Source: Pelovirga terrestris
GTDB taxonomy: Bacteria > Desulfobacterota > Desulfuromonadia > Desulfuromonadales > Geopsychrobacteraceae
Assembly (NCBI RefSeq): GCF_014773365.1
Contig: NZ_JACWUN010000005.1
Span: 62,001-126,000, forward strand
Length of the DNA: 64,000 nt
Direction of reading: 5' to 3'
A model generated the notes under the pieces. It made no database searches. It saw only the letters and a program-made list of their open reading frames with translations, and had not been told where the DNA came from. Both the position numbers and the translations under genes were made by a program. Of this stretch, positions 55,483 through 64,000 are shown piece after piece; position 1 is the first letter of the stretch; the number at the start of each line of letters is the position of its first letter.

Positions 55483-55923
55483 TCAATTTGCGACTGCTTC
55501 CTTTTGCTCACCGGCGCTTGATTTGACGTCACTATGGTCGGCATCATCAGTGGCCTGGGCAACATAACCGTCTTCAACCAGCTCAATGATAGCCATCGGG
55601 GCATTATCACCCAGACGATTCTCGAGACGCAGAATGCGGGTATAGCCACCGGGACGTTCAGCATAACGCGGTGCAATCATCTCAAACAAGCGTGCCACCA
55701 CTTTAGGTTCACGAATGACACGCATGGCCTGACGACGTGAATGAAGATCACCACGCTTGGCAAGAGTAATCATTTTTTCTGCCAATTTGCGCAATTCCTT
55801 GGCACGGGTAACGGTTGTTGTGATTTTTTCGTTCTGAAAAAACGAGGTCACCATATTACGCATCATATGCTGACGATGGTCTGGTTTGCGACCTAATGTT
55901 CTTCCGGATTTATTGTGACGCAT
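55483..55923 (-). CDS. rplQ: 50S ribosomal protein L17
   Basis: A 146-residue protein starting [20 protein letters not shown] with the classic RVT-like [21 protein letters not shown] and [15 protein letters not shown] motifs. It has an acidic, Ser/Glu-rich C-terminal tail of about 25 residues beyond the shorter bacterial form. Last gene of the alpha operon. Confidence 0.98.
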   Translation of the reverse strand: MRHNKSGRTLGRKPDHRQHMMRNMVTSFFQNEKITTTVTRAKELRKLAEKMITLAKRGDLHSRRQAMRVIREPKVVARLFEMIAPRYAERPGGYTRILRLENRLGDNAPMAIIELVEDGYVAQATDDADHSDVKSSAGEQKEAVAN

Positions 55924-55957
55924 CGGGATGTTCCTTTCTTAAACAATCACAGGACGA

Positions 55958-56968
55958 TTATTCGTCATCCTGACCTTTTCGTATCAGTTTCAAGTAGTCG
56001 GGATCAGGAAAAGAATCGATCTTCATCCCCAGGCCTAAGCCCATGTCGGCAAGGATATCCTTGATTTCGTTGAGTGATTTTCTACCGAAATTCTGGGTTT
56101 TGAGCATTTCCGACTCGGAGCGTTGTACCAATTCCCCAATCAGATTAATTTGGGCATTTTTTAAACAATTAGCACTACGAACCGACAGTTCCAACTCCTC
56201 GACAGAACGGTAGAGATTTTCATTAATCTTGTTCTTTTCGCCCTCTTCTTCCTCAACCTGCGGTTCTTGGTCTTCGTCAAAGTTAATAAAAATCTGCAGT
56301 TGCTCCTTAAGAATCTTTGCTGCAAAAGCTACGGAATCATCAGGGGTGACACTGCCATCAGTATAGACTTCAAGGGTCAACTTGTCATAGTCCGTCATGT
56401 TTCCAACACGTGCATTGGAGACATTGTAGTTGACCTTGACGATGGGAGAAAAGAGTGCATCGATTGGGATTGTTCCCACCGGAGCACTGTCATCGCGGCC
56501 GCGATCTGCTGACACATAGCCCTTTCCCATGGAGACAACCATATCCATCTCCAGGTCTGACTCTTCGCCACAGGTAACGATATGGTGCTCGGGATTGAGT
56601 ATTTCGACATTACTGTCGGTGATCAGATCACCGGCACGGACCACTCCGGGGCCTTTTTGCACAATACGAATGTTACGGTTATCATGACCATGCAGACGAA
56701 CCTTAACCCCTTTGAGGTTAAGAATGATATCAGTTACATCTTCCGTCACACCAGGCACATTGGAAAACTCATGAGCAACATTCTTGATCCGCACAGATGT
56801 TATAGCTGCGCCCTGAAGTGACGATAACAGGACCCGGCGCAACGAGTTGCCAAGGGTGGTCCCGAACCCGCGCTCAAAAGGCTCAGCAACAAACTTACCG
56901 TAAGTGGAAGTCAGTTCGGCAGCCTCAAGTCGTTTAGGGCTGATCAGATTTCTCCAGTTTTTGTACAT
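55958..56968 (-). CDS. rpoA: RNA polymerase alpha subunit
   Basis: The 336-residue subunit has the N-terminal assembly domain ([25 protein letters not shown] at about 26-50) and a C-terminal helix-hairpin-helix domain ([47 protein letters not shown]) that contacts UP elements and activators. An acidic linker (EEEEGEK) joins them. Between rpsD and rplQ as usual. Confidence 0.99.
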   Translation of the reverse strand: MYKNWRNLISPKRLEAAELTSTYGKFVAEPFERGFGTTLGNSLRRVLLSSLQGAAITSVRIKNVAHEFSNVPGVTEDVTDIILNLKGVKVRLHGHDNRNIRIVQKGPGVVRAGDLITDSNVEILNPEHHIVTCGEESDLEMDMVVSMGKGYVSADRGRDDSAPVGTIPIDALFSPIVKVNYNVSNARVGNMTDYDKLTLEVYTDGSVTPDDSVAFAAKILKEQLQIFINFDEDQEPQVEEEEGEKNKINENLYRSVEELELSVRSANCLKNAQINLIGELVQRSESEMLKTQNFGRKSLNEIKDILADMGLGLGMKIDSFPDPDYLKLIRKGQDDE

Positions 56969-57011
56969 ATTTATTGAATCTCCCTCTCAAGAGTCCTTGG
57001 CGAGGTTGTGA

Positions 57012-57641
57012 TTATTTTGAGTAGAGTTCGACAATCAGTCGTTCATTGATCTCTGGAGTTGTCAACTCTGCACGCACCGGCAGGGTCTTCATCGTACCTT
57101 TGTAGGCATCACGATCAAGTTCTACCCAGGAAGGTACTCCACGTCGCATGACACTATCCAGCGATTCATTGATACAGGCAATCTGACGGCTTTTTTCAAT
57201 CAGACTGATAACATCATTGGGTCGAACCAACTGGGATGGAATGTTGGCTTTGTGACCATTGATCTGGAAATGTCCGTGACGCACCAAAGTACGGGCCTGA
57301 GCCCTTGAGGCTGCAAATCCGAGGCGATAAATAACACTGTCGAACCGCCTCTCCAAAAGGATCAGCAGATTTTCACCGGTAACACCACGCATCCGATCCG
57401 CTTTGGTGAAATACAGTCTGAACTGTTTTTCCTGCAAACCATACGAACGCTTTACTTTTTGTTTTTCACGCAGCTGCGCACCGTAGTCAGAAAGCTTGGA
57501 CCGACGCTGACCGTGCTGGCCAGGTGCGTAATTACGGCGTTCCAGGGAACATTTATCGGTGTAACATCTGTCCCCTTTAAGGAACAGTTTGGTATTTTCT
57601 CTTCTGCACTGACGGCAGACTGGACCTGAGTACCTAGACAA
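57012..57641 (-). CDS. rpsD: 30S ribosomal protein S4, zinc-binding form
   Basis: The 209-residue primary 16S-binding protein has the S4 RNA-binding domain ([32 protein letters not shown]). The four N-terminal cysteines C9, C12, C26 and C31 form the zinc-binding (C+) type found in many bacteria. In the alpha operon it also represses translation in E. coli; no such site is apparent here. Confidence 0.98.
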   Translation of the reverse strand: MSRYSGPVCRQCRRENTKLFLKGDRCYTDKCSLERRNYAPGQHGQRRSKLSDYGAQLREKQKVKRSYGLQEKQFRLYFTKADRMRGVTGENLLILLERRFDSVIYRLGFAASRAQARTLVRHGHFQINGHKANIPSQLVRPNDVISLIEKSRQIACINESLDSVMRRGVPSWVELDRDAYKGTMKTLPVRAELTTPEINERLIVELYSK

Positions 57642-57659
57642 CTTCTTCCTCCTTGTTGC

Positions 57660-58055
57660 TTAAACGCGACGACGCTTGGGTGGACGACAGCCATTGTGGG
57701 GGATTGGAGTGACGTCCTTAATCATTGTCACTGTCAGTCCGGCAAGGGAGAGGGCACGTAACGCCGACTCTCTACCACTACCTGGACCCTTGATATAGGC
57801 CTCTACCGAGCGCATACCATGCTCCATGGCTTTGGTTGCAGCTTCTTCAGCGGCAATCTGGGCAGCAAAGGGGGTACTTTTACGCGAGCCCTTAAAACCT
57901 TTTGCCCCCGAGGTTGACCAGGCTACCACGTTACCCACAGGGTCGGTGATGGTCACAATAGTATTATTAAAGGTCGACTGGATATGTGCGACTCCGCGCG
58001 CGATATTCTTTTTTTCAACCTTTTTACGTACGATTTTCTTACCTGATTTGGCCAT
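57660..58055 (-). CDS. rpsK: 30S ribosomal protein S11
   Basis: A 131-residue platform protein with [35 protein letters not shown], and the C-terminal [20 protein letters not shown]. Placed between rpsM and rpsD. Confidence 0.98.
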   Translation of the reverse strand: MAKSGKKIVRKKVEKKNIARGVAHIQSTFNNTIVTITDPVGNVVAWSTSGAKGFKGSRKSTPFAAQIAAEEAATKAMEHGMRSVEAYIKGPGSGRESALRALSLAGLTVTMIKDVTPIPHNGCRPPKRRRV

Positions 58056-58066
58056 GATAACTCCGC

Positions 58067-58435
58067 TTATTTCTTCTTGCCGGCAACAGTCTTCTTGGGA
58101 CCTTTACGGGTCCGTGAATTATTCTTGGTGTTCTGTCCGCGCACCGGCAAGCCTTTACGGTGACGAAGTCCACGATAACATCCAAGGTCCATCAGACGCT
58201 TGATATTCATCGAAACCTCGCGGCGCAAATCACCCTCCACTCGACAGTTATGGTCAACCAATTCACGAATCGTTGCCAGCTCAGTCTCGGTCAGATCATC
58301 TGTGGAAGCGTTATAATCAACACCAGCCTGATCAAGAATTTCTTTAGATTTAGTGCGGCCGATCCCATATACATAGGTCATTGCCACTTCAATGCGCTTG
58401 TTGCGCGGGAGATCAACTCCAGCAATACGTGCCAA
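58067..58435 (-). CDS. rpsM: 30S ribosomal protein S13
   Basis: A 122-residue protein starting [19 protein letters not shown] with the C-terminal [11 protein letters not shown] and TRKGPKKT; it contacts the head of the small subunit. It lies 17 bp after rpmJ. Confidence 0.98.
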   Translation of the reverse strand: MARIAGVDLPRNKRIEVAMTYVYGIGRTKSKEILDQAGVDYNASTDDLTETELATIRELVDHNCRVEGDLRREVSMNIKRLMDLGCYRGLRHRKGLPVRGQNTKNNSRTRKGPKKTVAGKKK

Positions 58436-58452
58436 TTTTTCCTCCTAGGGCC

Positions 58453-58566
58453 TTATCCCTGTCTTTGCTTGTGTTTGGGATTCTCGCAGATGATCCGGAT
58501 AACACCTTTGCGTTTAATGGTTTTGCACTTATCACAGATCTTCTTGACCGAAGCTCTTACCTTCAT
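58453..58566 (-). CDS. rpmJ: 50S ribosomal protein L36, zinc-ribbon form
   Basis: A 37-residue protein: [14 protein letters not shown] at the start and [10 protein letters not shown] at the end. C11, C14, C27 and H32 form the zinc site, so this is the C+ form. It is too short for routine gene calls. It lies between map and rpsM. The gene infA, often between map and rpmJ, is not present. Confidence 0.97.
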   Translation of the reverse strand: MKVRASVKKICDKCKTIKRKGVIRIICENPKHKQRQG

Positions 58567-58614
58567 TGTGAGATCCTTTTCCTATCCATTTCCCATCACA
58601 TGAAATGGGAGTGA

Positions 58615-59367
58615 CTATGTATCAATCCGGGAGAGTATCTCCGGACCGTTTTCAGTTATCGCTATCGTGTGCTCAAAATGGGCTGAGCGTTTGCCATCAA
58701 CCGTGACAGCAGTCCAGCCGTCATCAAGGATTGACACGCCAGGTTTACCAATATTGACCATTGGTTCAATGGCCAGAGTCATTCCCGGGCGCAATCTAGG
58801 CCCGCCACCAGGCGAACCGTAGTTCGGGATCTGTGGGTCTTCATGGAGCTGACGGCCGATACCATGACCAACAAATTCACGCACCACACTAAAGCCTGCA
58901 TCTTCAACACAGGACTGTACAGCGTGTGAAATGTCCGACAAACAGCCATCTGGCCGCGCAGCTTCAATCCCTTGGTGCAGAGATCTAAAGGTTACATCCA
59001 GCAACCGCTGGCTTTCACTGTCAATCTCGCCTACCGCAAAGGTAATGGCATGATCACCGTAATAGCCATCACAGATCAAGCCGAAATCGACACTTAAAAT
59101 ATCACCCTCAACCAATGGAGTGGCATTTGGAAAGCCGTGAACAATCTGCTCATTGGGTGAAGCGCAGATAGTAAAAGGAAAACCACCGTAGCCCTTAAAA
59201 GCAGGCTTGACATTCCATTTACGACACTGATTATAGGCAATAACATCGAGCTCGAGGGAGGTGATCCCAGGCTTGATCTTGTCTCGCAGCAACATTAAGA
59301 CGTCTGCGACCATCCGCCCGGCACGACGCATTTTTTTAACTTCAGCTTGCGACTTTATTACTATCAA
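58615..59367 (-). CDS. map: type I methionine aminopeptidase
   Basis: Map removes initiator methionine. The metal ligands are seen in LSVDFGLICDGYYGDHAITF (two aspartates), GHGIGRQLHEDPQIPNYG (His), AIEPMVNIG (Glu) and HFEHTIAITENG (Glu). The start is TTG at 59367, one base after the adk stop, giving 250 residues, normal for the family. A longer frame into adk would add a non-conserved tail. No ATG is available near that point. Confidence 0.95.
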   Translation of the reverse strand: MIVIKSQAEVKKMRRAGRMVADVLMLLRDKIKPGITSLELDVIAYNQCRKWNVKPAFKGYGGFPFTICASPNEQIVHGFPNATPLVEGDILSVDFGLICDGYYGDHAITFAVGEIDSESQRLLDVTFRSLHQGIEAARPDGCLSDISHAVQSCVEDAGFSVVREFVGHGIGRQLHEDPQIPNYGSPGGGPRLRPGMTLAIEPMVNIGKPGVSILDDGWTAVTVDGKRSAHFEHTIAITENGPEILSRIDT

Positions 59368-59368
59368 T

Positions 59369-60016
59369 TCAGCGCGCCTGTAACCCAGCCAGAATCTCCT
59401 GCTGGACATCTTCTATGCCGGACATACCATCCACCGTCAACAAAATCCCTGCTCGGCGATAATAATCTTCAAGCGGTGCCGTCTGTTGATGATAGGTATC
59501 CATCCGGCGACGGATTGTCTCTTCGTGATCATCATCACGCTGGGTCAGCTCACCAGAGCAGGCAGAACAGGAACCATCTTGCGCCGGAGGATCAAACTTG
59601 AGATGAAAGCCTTTCCCACAGTTTTTGCAGGTGCGACGACCGGTTAATCGCTCAACCAGTACGCTGACATTGACCTGCAAAGAAACAACGGCATCCAGTC
59701 CTTTCGTCAATTGAGTCAACGATTCATTGAGGGCATCAGCTTGAGGTACCGTCCGAGGAAATCCATCAAGGATAAAACCGTCGGCACAGTCAGGCTCCTG
59801 CAGTCGCTCATGGACAATTCCAACAACCACACTATCCGGGACCAGGTCACCGGCATCCATGTAAGCCTTTGCTGCAAGCCCCATGGGAGTTGATGCCTTG
59901 ACTGCTGCGCGCAACATATCACCGGTAGAAATCTGCGGAATATTAAAGCGCTTTTCTAATAAAACAGACTGGGTACCTTTTCCTGCACCAGGAGGTCCAA
60001 GCAAAATCAAATTCAT
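59369..60016 (-). CDS. adk: adenylate kinase, zinc-LID form
   Basis: The 215-residue enzyme interconverts ATP, AMP and ADP. It has the P-loop GPPGAGKGTQ at about 7-16, DGFPRT, and the long LID. In the LID C130, C133, C150 and C153 form a zinc site that rigidifies the domain, as in Bacillus. Between secY and map. Confidence 0.98.
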   Translation of the reverse strand: MNLILLGPPGAGKGTQSVLLEKRFNIPQISTGDMLRAAVKASTPMGLAAKAYMDAGDLVPDSVVVGIVHERLQEPDCADGFILDGFPRTVPQADALNESLTQLTKGLDAVVSLQVNVSVLVERLTGRRTCKNCGKGFHLKFDPPAQDGSCSACSGELTQRDDDHEETIRRRMDTYHQQTAPLEDYYRRAGILLTVDGMSGIEDVQQEILAGLQAR

Positions 60017-60025
60017 AACAAAAAC

Positions 60026-61336
60026 CTAACCGTGGCGTCCCTTGAGGGTAACACCCTTCATAAAACCCTCGTACGAACGCGATATCAGATGGGCATCAAT
60101 CTGTGCGGATGTATCCATGCCGACAGCAACAACAATGAGCAAAGCCGTACCACCAAAGAAAAATGGCACGTTCAATTGACTGATTAAGATTGTAGGCAAC
60201 ACACATACGGCTGATACGTAAATGGCACCTGCAAACGTTAAGCGACTCAAGACCGTATCAAGATAGGTCGCGGTCTCCTTACCGGGTCTAATCCCCGGGA
60301 CAAAACCACCTTGATTCTTGATGTTTTCGGCTACGTTAACCGGGTTAAAGGTTATAGCCGTGTAGAAGTAGCAGAAGAAAACAATAAATGCAACATAAAA
60401 TATATTGTAAACCAGATGCTCCGGCGACAAATAGGCGGAAACCTGCTGAACCCAGGGGGCATCGACAAAACTGGCAATGGTAGCAGGAAACATCATGATC
60501 GAACTGGCGAAGATTGGGGGTATAACCCCAGCCATGTTGATCTTCATGGGTAGATGGCTCGATTGGCCCCCCATATTGCGCATGCCGACAACACGTTTTG
60601 CATAATGAATCGGCACTCTACGCTGGGCTCGCTCCATGAAAACGATGGCACCCACGGTGGCAAGCATCAAGGCCAGAATAAAGATAATGACGGTTGGTGT
60701 CATCGCCCCGGTTTCGAGCAGCCGCAGGGTATTGACGATGGCCGAAGGCATTCCTGCCACAATACCGGCGAATATAATCAACGAAATACCGTTACCGATA
60801 CCACGCTCAGTAATCTGCTCACCCAACCACATGACAAAGGCAGTTCCAGCGGTCAGGGTGATCACGGTCATCAGAATAAAACCGACTCCCGGATTCGGCA
60901 CTACCGGTTCGCCGGCTGGACCAACCATCCCTTGAAGCCCATAAGCCATACCGGCGCCCTGGATGATGGCCAGAACAATTGTTCCGTAGCGGGTATATTC
61001 AGTAATCTTTTTACGCCCCTGCTCACCTTCCTTGGATAACTTTTCCAAGGGCTCATAAACCACCGTGAGCAGTTGCAGGATGATGGAGGCACTAATATAA
61101 GGCATGATGCCCAGTGCAAAAACAGCCATCATCTCAAGCGCACCGCCAGTGAAGGCACTGACGAGACCCAGGAGTGTTCCTTCAGTTCCGGCAAAGAACT
61201 GCGAGAGAACCTGTCCATCAATGCCCGGCGTAGGAACATGGCAACCAATGCGGTAAACTGCAAGAATAGTAAGGGTGAAAGCAATCCTGCGGCGTAGTTC
61301 CGGTATTGCCAGAATATTCTGTACAGTTGATAACAT
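60026..61336 (-). CDS. secY: protein translocase subunit SecY
   Basis: The channel of the Sec translocon: 436 residues and ten membrane helices, with VPTPGIDG, GIMPYISASIILQLL, RYGTIVLAIIQ, GNGISLIIFAGIVAGMP and QGGFVPGIRPGKETATYL. ATG 61336 overlaps the rplO stop (TGATG), so the two are coupled; the TTG one codon earlier is not needed. Confidence 0.98.
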   Translation of the reverse strand: MLSTVQNILAIPELRRRIAFTLTILAVYRIGCHVPTPGIDGQVLSQFFAGTEGTLLGLVSAFTGGALEMMAVFALGIMPYISASIILQLLTVVYEPLEKLSKEGEQGRKKITEYTRYGTIVLAIIQGAGMAYGLQGMVGPAGEPVVPNPGVGFILMTVITLTAGTAFVMWLGEQITERGIGNGISLIIFAGIVAGMPSAIVNTLRLLETGAMTPTVIIFILALMLATVGAIVFMERAQRRVPIHYAKRVVGMRNMGGQSSHLPMKINMAGVIPPIFASSIMMFPATIASFVDAPWVQQVSAYLSPEHLVYNIFYVAFIVFFCYFYTAITFNPVNVAENIKNQGGFVPGIRPGKETATYLDTVLSRLTFAGAIYVSAVCVLPTILISQLNVPFFFGGTALLIVVAVGMDTSAQIDAHLISRSYEGFMKGVTLKGRHG

Positions 61337-61776
61337 CAAATAACCTCAGCCTTACCACCTGCGGCTTCAATCTTTTCGACAGCTGCGCTGCTGAATTTAT
61401 GGGCCTGGACGGTCAACGCCTTAGACAGTTCGCCATCGGCAAGGATCTTAATCCCATCCTTCATTTTCTTCACCAGGCCGGCCTTGCCATAGAGCTCAAG
61501 GGTGACGGTGGCATCGGCATCGAAACACTCCAGATCGCGCAGATTAACGAGGTTATAATCTTTCTTGTTAATCGAGGTAAATCCACGCTTGGGCAAACGA
61601 CGCTGCAGGGGCATCTGTCCCCCCTCAAAGCCGGGCTTAATACTGCCGCCACTACGAGCCTTTTGACCTTTGTGACCCTTGCCGGCAGTTTTTCCTGTGC
61701 CGGAGCCTGGACCGCGACCGATACGTTTTCTATTTTTTGTTGAACCGGGAGCCGGTTTCAATTGACTTAAATCCAT
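61336..61776 (-). CDS. rplO: 50S ribosomal protein L15
   Basis: A 146-residue protein with the N-terminal [36 protein letters not shown] and [18 protein letters not shown], the classic L15 basic loop. Overlaps secY. Confidence 0.98.
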   Translation of the reverse strand: MDLSQLKPAPGSTKNRKRIGRGPGSGTGKTAGKGHKGQKARSGGSIKPGFEGGQMPLQRRLPKRGFTSINKKDYNLVNLRDLECFDADATVTLELYGKAGLVKKMKDGIKILADGELSKALTVQAHKFSSAAVEKIEAAGGKAEVI

Positions 61777-61799
61777 GTTACTGCCCTTTATTTTTGTAG

Positions 61800-61979
61800 T
61801 CAGTCCTCAACGACAACCATATGCTCAACCTTGCGGATCATCCCACGTATTTCCGGAGTATCCTGCAGTGTCACTGTCTGATTCAGGCGTCTAAACCCGA
61901 GGCCTTTGAGTACATTGGAAAAATAAGCCTTACGGCCAATAGGACTCTTTTTTAAGGTGACCTTAACTTCTGTCGCCAT
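61800..61979 (-). CDS. rpmD: 50S ribosomal protein L30
   Basis: A 59-residue protein starting [17 protein letters not shown], with [10 protein letters not shown] and [11 protein letters not shown], which fit L30. It lies between rpsE and rplO in the spc operon. Confidence 0.96.
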   Translation of the reverse strand: MATEVKVTLKKSPIGRKAYFSNVLKGLGFRRLNQTVTLQDTPEIRGMIRKVEHMVVVED

Positions 61980-62002
61980 CCTGCATCTCCCTGTTTTCTT
62001 GC

Positions 62003-62494
62003 TTAAGCCTGGTTGATACCGCGACGTGCGTAAATCTCTTCAGGACTTTTAAGCATCTTTAAAGCATTAATAGTAGCTTTGACGACATTGTGCGGGTTGT
62101 TTGTGCCCAGACATTTAGTCAATACGTTACCAACCCCGACCGACTCAAGAACCGGTCGCACTGCGCCACCGGCAATAACCCCGGTACCCTCTGATGCGGG
62201 CTTAAGCAACACCCTGCCTGCTCCAAACTTGCCGACAACATCATAAGGGATAGTACTTCCCTGCTGGATCGGAACCCGGATCAGGCTTTTCTTGGCTTGC
62301 TCAACCGCCTTACGGATCGCTTCCGGCACTTCTTTGGCCTTACCAAGACCATAACCAACATGACCATCACCATCACCGACAACAACCAGGGCAGAAAAGC
62401 TGAATCGACGTCCACCTTTTACAACTTTGGCATTACGATTGATATGAATTACCCGGTCGGTCAATTTCAATTTATCTGGATCAATGCGCAGCAC
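62003..62494 (-). CDS. rpsE: 30S ribosomal protein S5
   Basis: A 163-residue protein with the S5 double-stranded-RNA-binding domain ([39 protein letters not shown]) and the C-terminal [28 protein letters not shown]. Contacts 16S rRNA at the A-site side and the decoding region. Between rplR and rpmD. Confidence 0.98.
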   Translation of the reverse strand: MLRIDPDKLKLTDRVIHINRNAKVVKGGRRFSFSALVVVGDGDGHVGYGLGKAKEVPEAIRKAVEQAKKSLIRVPIQQGSTIPYDVVGKFGAGRVLLKPASEGTGVIAGGAVRPVLESVGVGNVLTKCLGTNNPHNVVKATINALKMLKSPEEIYARRGINQA

Positions 62495-62506
62495 AGATCA
62501 TCTCCT

Positions 62507-62869
62507 CTATAGTTTGAGTCCAGCTTCCCGTGCCGCATCGGCCAGAGCCTGAACGCGCCCCTGATACAGGAATCCATTTCGATCAAAAACAACATTGCTG
62601 ATATTCTTTTCCAGTGCCTTGCGAGCAACAGCTGCGCCCACAACCTTTGCAGCTTCCACATTGCCCTTGTGGTTCATATCGATGCCGCTTTCTAACGTTG
62701 AGGCCGCCACTAAAGTAGCACCTGCAGTGTCATCAATAATCTGGGCATAAATATGATTTGCACTGCGAAAAACAGACAGCCTGGGGCGCTCACTTGTTCC
62801 ACGAACTTTTTTACGCACGCGGGCTTGACGCTTGAGTCGTGCCTGACGTCTCATCTGAGAAACATTCAC
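62507..62869 (-). CDS. rplR: 50S ribosomal protein L18
   Basis: A 120-residue 5S rRNA-binding protein with [29 protein letters not shown], and [24 protein letters not shown] at the C terminus. Between rplF and rpsE. Confidence 0.98.
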   Translation of the reverse strand: MNVSQMRRQARLKRQARVRKKVRGTSERPRLSVFRSANHIYAQIIDDTAGATLVAASTLESGIDMNHKGNVEAAKVVGAAVARKALEKNISNVVFDRNGFLYQGRVQALADAAREAGLKL

Positions 62870-62895
62870 CGTCTTGCTCCTTGCTTTATAATCAT

Positions 62896-63432
62896 CTATT
62901 TACCAGTTTTGCCGGCTTTACGCAGAATACGTTCATCGGCATACTTGATGCCTTTACCTTTGTAAGGTTCCGGGGCCCGGAAAGAGCGTATTTTGGCTGA
63001 GGTCGAACCAACCAGTTGCTTATCAATGCCGACAACGCTCAACTTGGTCTGCTTTTCAACTTCAACGGAGATACCTTCAGGCAGCTCATAAACCACCGGG
63101 TGGGAATAACCAAGCGACATGGTCAACACATTGCCACTGATTTCAGCCCGGTAACCAACACCATTGATTTCAAGGGCCTTTTTAAAGCCCTGAGAGACCC
63201 CTACTACCATATTATTGATCAGGGAACGGGTCAAACCATGCAATGCGAGATCGGTTTTTTCGTTACTGGGACGATTGACAATAATTTGCTCCGCCTCCAC
63301 AGCAATCACCATGCGCTCATGCAATGATTGTTTCAATGTTCCTTTTGGCCCAGTCACGGTCATCTCATTTCCACTCAGAGAAACCTTTACTCCAGCAGGA
63401 ATGGCAACTGGCAACTTTCCTATACGTGACAT
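62896..63432 (-). CDS. rplF: 50S ribosomal protein L6
   Basis: A 178-residue protein starting [17 protein letters not shown], with the repeated domain ending [28 protein letters not shown], the L6 signature PEPYKGKGI. Between rpsH and rplR. Confidence 0.98.
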   Translation of the reverse strand: MSRIGKLPVAIPAGVKVSLSGNEMTVTGPKGTLKQSLHERMVIAVEAEQIIVNRPSNEKTDLALHGLTRSLINNMVVGVSQGFKKALEINGVGYRAEISGNVLTMSLGYSHPVVYELPEGISVEVEKQTKLSVVGIDKQLVGSTSAKIRSFRAPEPYKGKGIKYADERILRKAGKTGK

Positions 63433-63453
63433 TTTGATACTCCTCGCTCTGCT

Positions 63454-63852
63454 TTACCAGATGGTACAGATAACTTCGCCACCAACATTCTCACGGCGCG
63501 CAGAGACGTCGTCCATGACACCCCTGGAGGTCGACAATATGGATACTCCGAGGCCATTTTTAACCCTGGGTATTTCATCCTTACTGACGTAGACGCGGCA
63601 ACCAGGCTTTGAAATTCGCTTAATCTCATGAATAACAGGCGATTGGTTATCATCGTATTTCAGGAAGATACGCAGGATACCTTGTTTTTTATCACTAATG
63701 ACTTTAAAATTTTTCAAATAACCCTGCTCATGCAATACCGTTGCAACCGCAACCTTCATATTGCTCGACGGCACATCAAGTTTTGCATGACCGGCCATGC
63801 CTGCATTACGAATGCGGGTCAGCAAATCTGCCATCGGATCTGTCATGGACAT
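63454..63852 (-). CDS. rpsH: 30S ribosomal protein S8
   Basis: A 132-residue protein starting [22 protein letters not shown] and ending [22 protein letters not shown], the canonical S8 ends. Between rpsN and rplF. Confidence 0.98.
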   Translation of the reverse strand: MSMTDPMADLLTRIRNAGMAGHAKLDVPSSNMKVAVATVLHEQGYLKNFKVISDKKQGILRIFLKYDDNQSPVIHEIKRISKPGCRVYVSKDEIPRVKNGLGVSILSTSRGVMDDVSARRENVGGEVICTIW

Positions 63853-63873
63853 AAATGGTTCTCCTTAACGCTG

Positions 63874-64000
63874 TTACCAGCTGGACTTGACGACTCCGGG
63901 AATTTTTCCTTCGGACGCCAGTTTCCGCAGACAAATTCTGCACATATCAAACTTACGATAATAAGCACGTGGACGACCGCAAATCGGGCAGCGATTATAC
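63874..64000 (-). CDS. rpsN: 30S ribosomal protein S14, zinc form, 3' part
   Basis: The last 41 codons, with [40 protein letters not shown] in the C-terminal half. The CxxC...CxxC pair is the zinc-binding short S14 (type Z). The 5' end is outside the window. Confidence 0.95.
   Translation of the reverse strand, partial: YNRCPICGRPRAYYRKFDMCRICLRKLASEGKIPGVVKSSW

Overview
The window is chromosomal core sequence from a Gram-negative, respiratory anaerobe that most resembles the Desulfuromonadales (Geobacter/Pelobacter/Desulfuromonas relatives). The reasons are a secreted tetraheme c3/c7-like cytochrome, a Rieske/cytochrome b complex whose third subunit is a pentaheme cytochrome, ADP-heptose synthesis for lipopolysaccharide, the carboxyspermidine polyamine route, pyruvate phosphate dikinase, and several c-di-GMP enzymes. 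This assignment is inference from gene content; no rRNA or tRNA gene was seen. No insertion sequence, prophage, CRISPR array or defence island was found, and gene density is high throughout.

Layout. (1) 1-1605: the 5' end of mraZ, leaving the window leftward (probably the head of the division/cell-wall cluster), with a clear promoter and three 10-bp-spaced repeats, then a CorC-type CBS protein. (2) 1743-5079, plus strand: ligA, acylphosphatase and a membrane 4Fe-4S protein. (3) 5123-12776, minus strand: DUF3343, ffh, rpsP, rimM, trmD, rplS, a terminator, then rnhB, yraN, nadE and rsmI. (4) 12949-14924: a small membrane protein with a DciA-like protein, a tRNA methyltransferase homologue, and the tetraheme cytochrome. 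(5) 15032-19846: alr, then purH, purD, purE. (6) 20021-22853: a ThiE-ThiD fusion and ThiC. (7) 22981-27384: a polyamine operon (carboxynorspermidine dehydrogenase, its decarboxylase, arginine decarboxylase). (8) 27669-31284: aldolase and ADP-heptose epimerase, divergent from a long-form GAPDH. (9) 31352-34351: two small genes and the Rieske/cytochrome b/pentaheme cytochrome operon. (10) 34729-42903: hpt, a DUF3426 protein, a ferredoxin too small for routine gene calls, ackA, a PAS-GGDEF enzyme, a rhomboid protease, and a TRIC-FAH-DUF2520 operon. (11) 43038-47363: an HDOD-histidine kinase fusion followed by a REC-PAS-GGDEF-EAL response regulator. (12) 47407-55329: ppdK, glyS, glyQ, recO and mgtE. 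(13) 55483-64000: the spc and alpha ribosomal operon from rplQ back to rpsN, which runs off the right edge, including secY, adk, map, rpmJ and rpoA.

How the genes fit together. Most are housekeeping: translation, secretion, purine and thiamine synthesis, and central carbon metabolism (fba, gap, ppdK, ackA). The less routine parts are the electron-transfer genes (quinol-oxidising bc-type complex, periplasmic tetraheme cytochrome, ferredoxin), the putrescine-to-spermidine pathway behind a promoter overlapped by an inverted repeat, and the kinase/c-di-GMP pair preceded by two palindromes. I found no clearly novel multi-gene system; the best leads are regulatory sites and a few small uncharacterised proteins.
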